From Lacihabitans sp. LS3-19 (GTDB taxonomy: Bacteria > Bacteroidota > Bacteroidia > Cytophagales > Spirosomataceae), in NCBI RefSeq assembly GCF_024343575.1, contig NZ_RJUA01000015.1, positions 1 to 64,000 of the forward strand: a DNA stretch of 64,000 nt, written 5' to 3'. Shown here piece after piece: positions 60,263 to 64,000 of this stretch. Under the pieces are notes generated by a model, which saw only the letters and a program-made list of their open reading frames with translations, ran no database searches and was not told the DNA's origin. Position 1 is the first letter of the stretch, and each line of letters starts with the position of its first letter. The position numbers were made by a program, and so were the translations under genes.

Positions 60263-62668
60263 ATGAACAAAGTTTCTTATTACAAAAAACCTTCTAATCT
60301 AAGTCTCGAAGACTGGCAGCATAGCTTAAGAGTTCAGTTTGGTCAAGAAAACGAGTTTCGGGTAAGCAATGTAGGCTCTCAAGTTTTCTTTTCAGATTTT
60401 CATGTTTTCAATCCGTCTACTTTAAATAGTTATAAGGTTTCGATTAGGGATTTTCAAAACAAAAATAATTTCTGCAGTTGTTTAGATTTCAAAACCAATC
60501 GTTTAGGTATTTGCAAGCATATTTCAGCTGTTTATCAGGAACTTAAATCTACGTCGGGTTTTGAAGAAATCGAAAACGACAATTTTCATTATGCATATAC
60601 TTCCGTTTATTTAGATTATCAGGAAGGTCAATTTGTCAAAATTAGAATTGGAAAATATAAATCGGAGGCTTTTAAGGAACTGACTCAAAAGTATTTTGAT
60701 AATAACCACACTTTGCTGGCCACTTCTTTTCCGATTTTCGAGCAATTTCTCTCTGAAGCCAAAAGAATTGATGAATCTTTTGTCTGCTATGAAGATGCTT
60801 TGGCTTTTGTGATAGCTACAAGAGAAAACATCAGGCGTAGGCTTTTGTTTTTTGATCTTTTTTCTAAGAAAAATAAAACTTTCTCTTTTGATAATTGCTT
60901 AAAGGTCAAGCTTTACCCGTTTCAGGTTGAAGGAGTTAAGTTTGCTGCAAAAGCTGGACGAAGTCTGATAGCGGATGAAATGGGTTTAGGGAAAACCTTG
61001 CAAGCATTGGCGGTAGCCGAAATATACAAAAAGCATCTCGGCATCAATAAAGTTTTGATTGTTTGTCCTACTTCGCTTAAATACCAATGGAAGTCCGAAA
61101 TTGAAAAATTTACTGAAAGTCAGGTTCATGTGATAGAAGGTACCGCCGCTGACAGAAAAAAACAATATACTTTTACGGATAGTTTTTATGTGATAAGTAG
61201 CTATAATTCAGTGGCTAATGACATTGAAAATCTTTCGAGTACATCAGGATTTGATTTGGTGATTCTTGATGAAGCTCAGAGGATTAAAAACTGGAAAACC
61301 AAAGTAGCTCGTAGTGTAAAAAAAATAGAGACACCTTTTGCATTGGTACTTACAGGTACGCCGATTGAAAACAAATTGGAAGAATTGTATTCCATCATGC
61401 AGTTTATAGATGTTTTCAAACTCGGCCCACTTTATGCTTTTTTAGATAGATATCAGGTGAAAAACGTAGACACGGGAAAGGTGATTGCTTATAAAAACCT
61501 AAATGAAATTTCGGGAATAATGTCCGATGTCCTCATCAGAAGAACAAAAAAAGAAGTAATGAGCCAATTGCCTGAACGGCTGGATAAAAACCTTTTTGTG
61601 CCAATGACAAAAACACAAAAAGACCTGCATGATGAGTTCTATGGTTTGGTTTCTCGGTTGGTTTCTAAATGGAGAAGTTCGGGTTTTTTAAATGAAATAG
61701 ATCGCCAAAGATTGATATTGTCTTTGAGTCAAATGCGAATGGTTTGTGATAGTACTTTTATTTTAGACCAACACTCACGCAATGACACCAAAATAGAAGA
61801 ATTGATGAGTATTTTGGAAGAATATTTTGAAAATGGAGGTGAAAAAGTAGTGATCTTCAGTCAATGGGAGCGTATGACGAGATTGGTAAGCCAAGAATTA
61901 TCCAATCGGCAAATTGGCTTTGAATATTTAAATGGAAGTGTACCAAGTGAGAAAAGAAAGGTTTTATTGGATAATTTTAAAGACAAAAAAGAGTCAAATG
62001 TTTTTCTTTCAACTGATGCTGGAGGTGTTGGTTTAAATCTTCAATCCGCTTCAATGATCATCAATTTGGATATTCCTTGGAATCCAGCTGTGTTGGAACA
62101 AAGAATTGGAAGAGTGTATCGAATTGGTCAAAAAAACAAAGTTACGGTGATTAATTTGATTTCGACAGGCACCATTGAGCACAAAATGCTAGATATCTTA
62201 AAGTTTAAGTCTTCGATGGCGATTGGAGTTTTGGATGGGGGAGAAGATACCATTTTCTTAAACAATGACCAGTTTAAAGAATTTATGGAGTCTTTAGAAA
62301 CCGTAACCGAACAAAAAACTGTTGAGATAGAAACGCATGACGAACCAGAAACTGAAGAAATAGCAAATGAAGTCGAAAATGTTAAAAAACAAATGGAGTT
62401 GATTGTTGGTGACGATGATGTGCCCATTTTGGAAATTCCAGAAAAAAAACCAAATATAGATTTGATAAATCAAGGAGTGTCTTTTTTTGAGAATTTAATA
62501 AAAACATTGCAGAGTCCTGATGCTACGCAAGAATTAATAAAAAGTTTAACGGAAAGAGATAAAGACGGAAATGTTTTTCTAAAAATACCAATCCAAAACC
62601 AAGCAATTTTAACAAATGCATTAAAGGTTTTAAGTGGTTTTTTGGGAAATGTTTCTAAAAATGAATAG
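60263..62668 (+). CDS. SNF2-family DNA helicase/ATPase with SWIM zinc finger
   Basis: An 801-residue protein. N-terminal SWIM finger (Cys71-x-Cys73, Cys84-x-His86), then the SNF2 core: motif I DEMGLGKT (Lys244), motif II LDEAQ (Asp336), motif III LVLTGTPIEN, and C-terminal helicase motifs with STDAGGVGLNLQSAS and QRIGRVYRIGQ. The C-terminal tail (about 680-801) is acidic and helical. It is an ATP-driven DNA translocase, probably for DNA repair or chromatin-like remodelling; substrate unknown. The SWIM link to the gene at 23376 is notable. Confidence 0.93.
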   Translation: MNKVSYYKKPSNLSLEDWQHSLRVQFGQENEFRVSNVGSQVFFSDFHVFNPSTLNSYKVSIRDFQNKNNFCSCLDFKTNRLGICKHISAVYQELKSTSGFEEIENDNFHYAYTSVYLDYQEGQFVKIRIGKYKSEAFKELTQKYFDNNHTLLATSFPIFEQFLSEAKRIDESFVCYEDALAFVIATRENIRRRLLFFDLFSKKNKTFSFDNCLKVKLYPFQVEGVKFAAKAGRSLIADEMGLGKTLQALAVAEIYKKHLGINKVLIVCPTSLKYQWKSEIEKFTESQVHVIEGTAADRKKQYTFTDSFYVISSYNSVANDIENLSSTSGFDLVILDEAQRIKNWKTKVARSVKKIETPFALVLTGTPIENKLEELYSIMQFIDVFKLGPLYAFLDRYQVKNVDTGKVIAYKNLNEISGIMSDVLIRRTKKEVMSQLPERLDKNLFVPMTKTQKDLHDEFYGLVSRLVSKWRSSGFLNEIDRQRLILSLSQMRMVCDSTFILDQHSRNDTKIEELMSILEEYFENGGEKVVIFSQWERMTRLVSQELSNRQIGFEYLNGSVPSEKRKVLLDNFKDKKESNVFLSTDAGGVGLNLQSASMIINLDIPWNPAVLEQRIGRVYRIGQKNKVTVINLISTGTIEHKMLDILKFKSSMAIGVLDGGEDTIFLNNDQFKEFMESLETVTEQKTVEIETHDEPETEEIANEVENVKKQMELIVGDDDVPILEIPEKKPNIDLINQGVSFFENLIKTLQSPDATQELIKSLTERDKDGNVFLKIPIQNQAILTNALKVLSGFLGNVSKNE

Positions 62669-62674
62669 AATGAT

Positions 62675-63307
62675 TCAACTAAGCACCAAATACACCGCCA
62701 CAAAATGAAAAACAGCAGCAAAAAGCACAAATAAATGCCATATCAAGTGATTGTACGGAATTTTCTGGTTTTGGTAAAATATCACTCCGATTAAATAACT
62801 TAATCCGCCAGCTACTAAAAAACAGAAAGGAACATCTGGAATTCGACTCCAAAAACCTGCATCGAAAAAGAAAATCATGCAGCCTATGAAGATATAGATT
62901 AAGCTTGAGAGCAGTCTAAATCTCCCCGTGTAAAATACTTTTTTGATAATGCCCAAAGCTATCAGAGACCATTGTACTAAAAAGAACATTTTGGCAGTGG
63001 CAGGTTCGGTAAATAATATTATAAATGGAATATAAGTGCCACCAATCAAAAAGAAAATGCTTATATGGTCAAAGATTCTCAGTGCCCGTTTGGCCAAAGG
63101 ATTGAAAACTGCATGATATAAAGTAGAGAAAGTAAAAACCATTAAAAGCCCTAAAAAGTAAACAGAAGCACCAAAACCAAGGTGTTTTATATCTTTATTT
63201 ACAGCCAAATTGATCATCAAAGGCCCAAAAGCCAAACTTAATATTAGGCCAATGCCATGAGATACAGCATTCGCAATTTCAGCTTTTAGTAATCTTTCGT
63301 TTTCCAA
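62675..63307 (-). CDS. Hemolysin III / PAQR (TrhA) family membrane protein
   Basis: A 210-residue protein with seven predicted helices. HGIGL near 15, TLYHAVFNPLAKRALRIFDHISIFFLIGGTYIPF near 62-97, and YNHLIWHLFVLFAAVFHF near the C-terminus give the conserved His residues that bind zinc. Members are ceramidase/adiponectin-receptor-like; the name hemolysin is historical. It starts 1 bp after the argB stop and is likely co-transcribed. Confidence 0.92.
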   Translation of the reverse strand: MENERLLKAEIANAVSHGIGLILSLAFGPLMINLAVNKDIKHLGFGASVYFLGLLMVFTFSTLYHAVFNPLAKRALRIFDHISIFFLIGGTYIPFIILFTEPATAKMFFLVQWSLIALGIIKKVFYTGRFRLLSSLIYIFIGCMIFFFDAGFWSRIPDVPFCFLVAGGLSYLIGVIFYQNQKIPYNHLIWHLFVLFAAVFHFVAVYLVLS

Positions 63308-63308
63308 T

Positions 63309-64000
63309 TTATAAAGTTATTTTAGTTCCTGCATTGCCTGTTTCTATCGCTTCGTGCAAATCTTCAGCTTGGCAAATGATTACTTTTTGTACACCTTTTT
63401 TCAAAGCTTCAAATGCATTGTCGAGTTTCGGAATCATGCCTTCATAAATAACACCAGCAGATTTGAATGATTCATAATTTTCAGGATTTAATGCCGAAAT
63501 TACCGAGTCTTCATCGTTCACATCTGATAGCACTCCTTTTTTTTCAAAACAGTAAATCAAATTGACAGGAACTAAAGCCGACAGGCTAGTAGCAATAGTG
63601 GAAGCTTGTGTATCTGCATTGGTATTGAGCATATTGCCTTCCATATCGAAGGTCAGCGGTGCAAAAACTGGTGTAATATTCTGGTCTAAAAGAGATTTGA
63701 TAAAAGTAGAATTCACCTGCAGAATATCCCCAACAAATCCATAGTCTATCGTTTTTACAGGTCTTTTTTGTGCCAATATTACCTTTCCATCAGCACCAGT
63801 CAAACCTATTGCATTACAATTATTTGATTGAAGTTTTGCAACTATTTGTTTATTTACCAGTCCGCCATAAACCATAGTCACCACATCTCGCATGGCTTCG
63901 TCGGTGATTCTGCGGCCTTCCACCATTACAGTTTTTATGCCTAATTGCTCAGCTATTTTTGTGGCTATTTTACCACCGCCATGTATCAAAATTTTTGGAC
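63309..64000 (-). CDS. argB: Acetylglutamate kinase, 5'-truncated by the window edge
   Basis: The visible 230 residues continue to the window edge in frame (PKILIHGGGK...). IHGGGKIATKIAEQLG, GLVNKQIVAKLQSNNCNAIGLTGADG and DEDSVISALNPENYESF are ArgB motifs. It phosphorylates N-acetylglutamate, the second step of arginine biosynthesis, in the cytoplasm. The N-terminal start is outside the window. The M20 deacylase at 58671-59744 may act later in the same pathway. Confidence 0.93.
   Translation of the reverse strand, partial: PKILIHGGGKIATKIAEQLGIKTVMVEGRRITDEAMRDVVTMVYGGLVNKQIVAKLQSNNCNAIGLTGADGKVILAQKRPVKTIDYGFVGDILQVNSTFIKSLLDQNITPVFAPLTFDMEGNMLNTNADTQASTIATSLSALVPVNLIYCFEKKGVLSDVNDEDSVISALNPENYESFKSAGVIYEGMIPKLDNAFEALKKGVQKVIICQAEDLHEAIETGNAGTKITL

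Overview
The window looks like a chromosomal segment of a low-GC member of the Bacteroidota, most likely order Cytophagales (inference). Supporting signs are promoter elements of the TTTG / TAnnTTTG type, A-rich leaders instead of strong Shine-Dalgarno sequences, many CarboxypepD-type TonB-linked outer-membrane barrels, BlaI/M56/TonB operons, LytTR regulators, PorT-like barrels and a Bacteroidota-type arginine pathway. No rRNA, tRNA, CRISPR array, prophage or transposase gene was recognised. The window starts inside an argE-like gene and ends inside argB.

Layout. 0-2 kb: argE-like fragment and a YfcC-family transporter. 2-7 kb: a small membrane protein, a DCC-family protein, a LytTR-only regulator, an exported protein with an S74 chaperone domain, and P5C dehydrogenase (pruA). 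7-9.4 kb: deacetylase / formyltransferase / glycosyltransferase operon for glycan modification. 9.5-13.6 kb: patatin, a Crp/Fnr regulator, and a beta-helix lipoprotein paired with a diheme cytochrome. 14.5-18 kb: a redox operon of Rieske lipoprotein, thioredoxin, ApbE, DUF4266 and DUF3570. 18-23.3 kb: LytS/LytR two-component pair divergent from a TonB-type receptor plus YceI. 23.3-28 kb: SWIM protein with an acidic partner, and a YdeP-type molybdoenzyme. 28-32 kb: a repeat element, then a BlaI-controlled operon with two M56-TonB proteins and a third TonB-C protein. 32-38.6 kb: flotillin with an NfeD-like partner, PhnA, a palindromic repeat element, a TSUP permease and a second TonB-type barrel.

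38.7-54.6 kb is almost wholly on the minus strand and reads as an envelope/general-stress island: glycosyltransferase, GH130, cupin, two CsbD-like proteins, YceI, PorT-like barrels, a coiled-coil lipoprotein, an AI-2E permease, a P-type ATPase, two L,D-transpeptidases, lipoproteins and a small AraC-type regulator. Four promoters here share one architecture: two direct repeats exactly 21 bp apart, then 25-26 bp to a TTTG -7 element. This looks like a regulon of the AraC-type protein encoded beside the fourth site, and it is the most interesting signal in the window.

54.8-64 kb: sppA, a YdeI/OmdA-like protein, recX, a VapBC-like toxin-antitoxin pair with a palindromic operator, an M20 deacylase of the arginine pathway, a lipoprotein, a SWIM-SNF2 helicase, a hemolysin III family protein and 5'-truncated argB.
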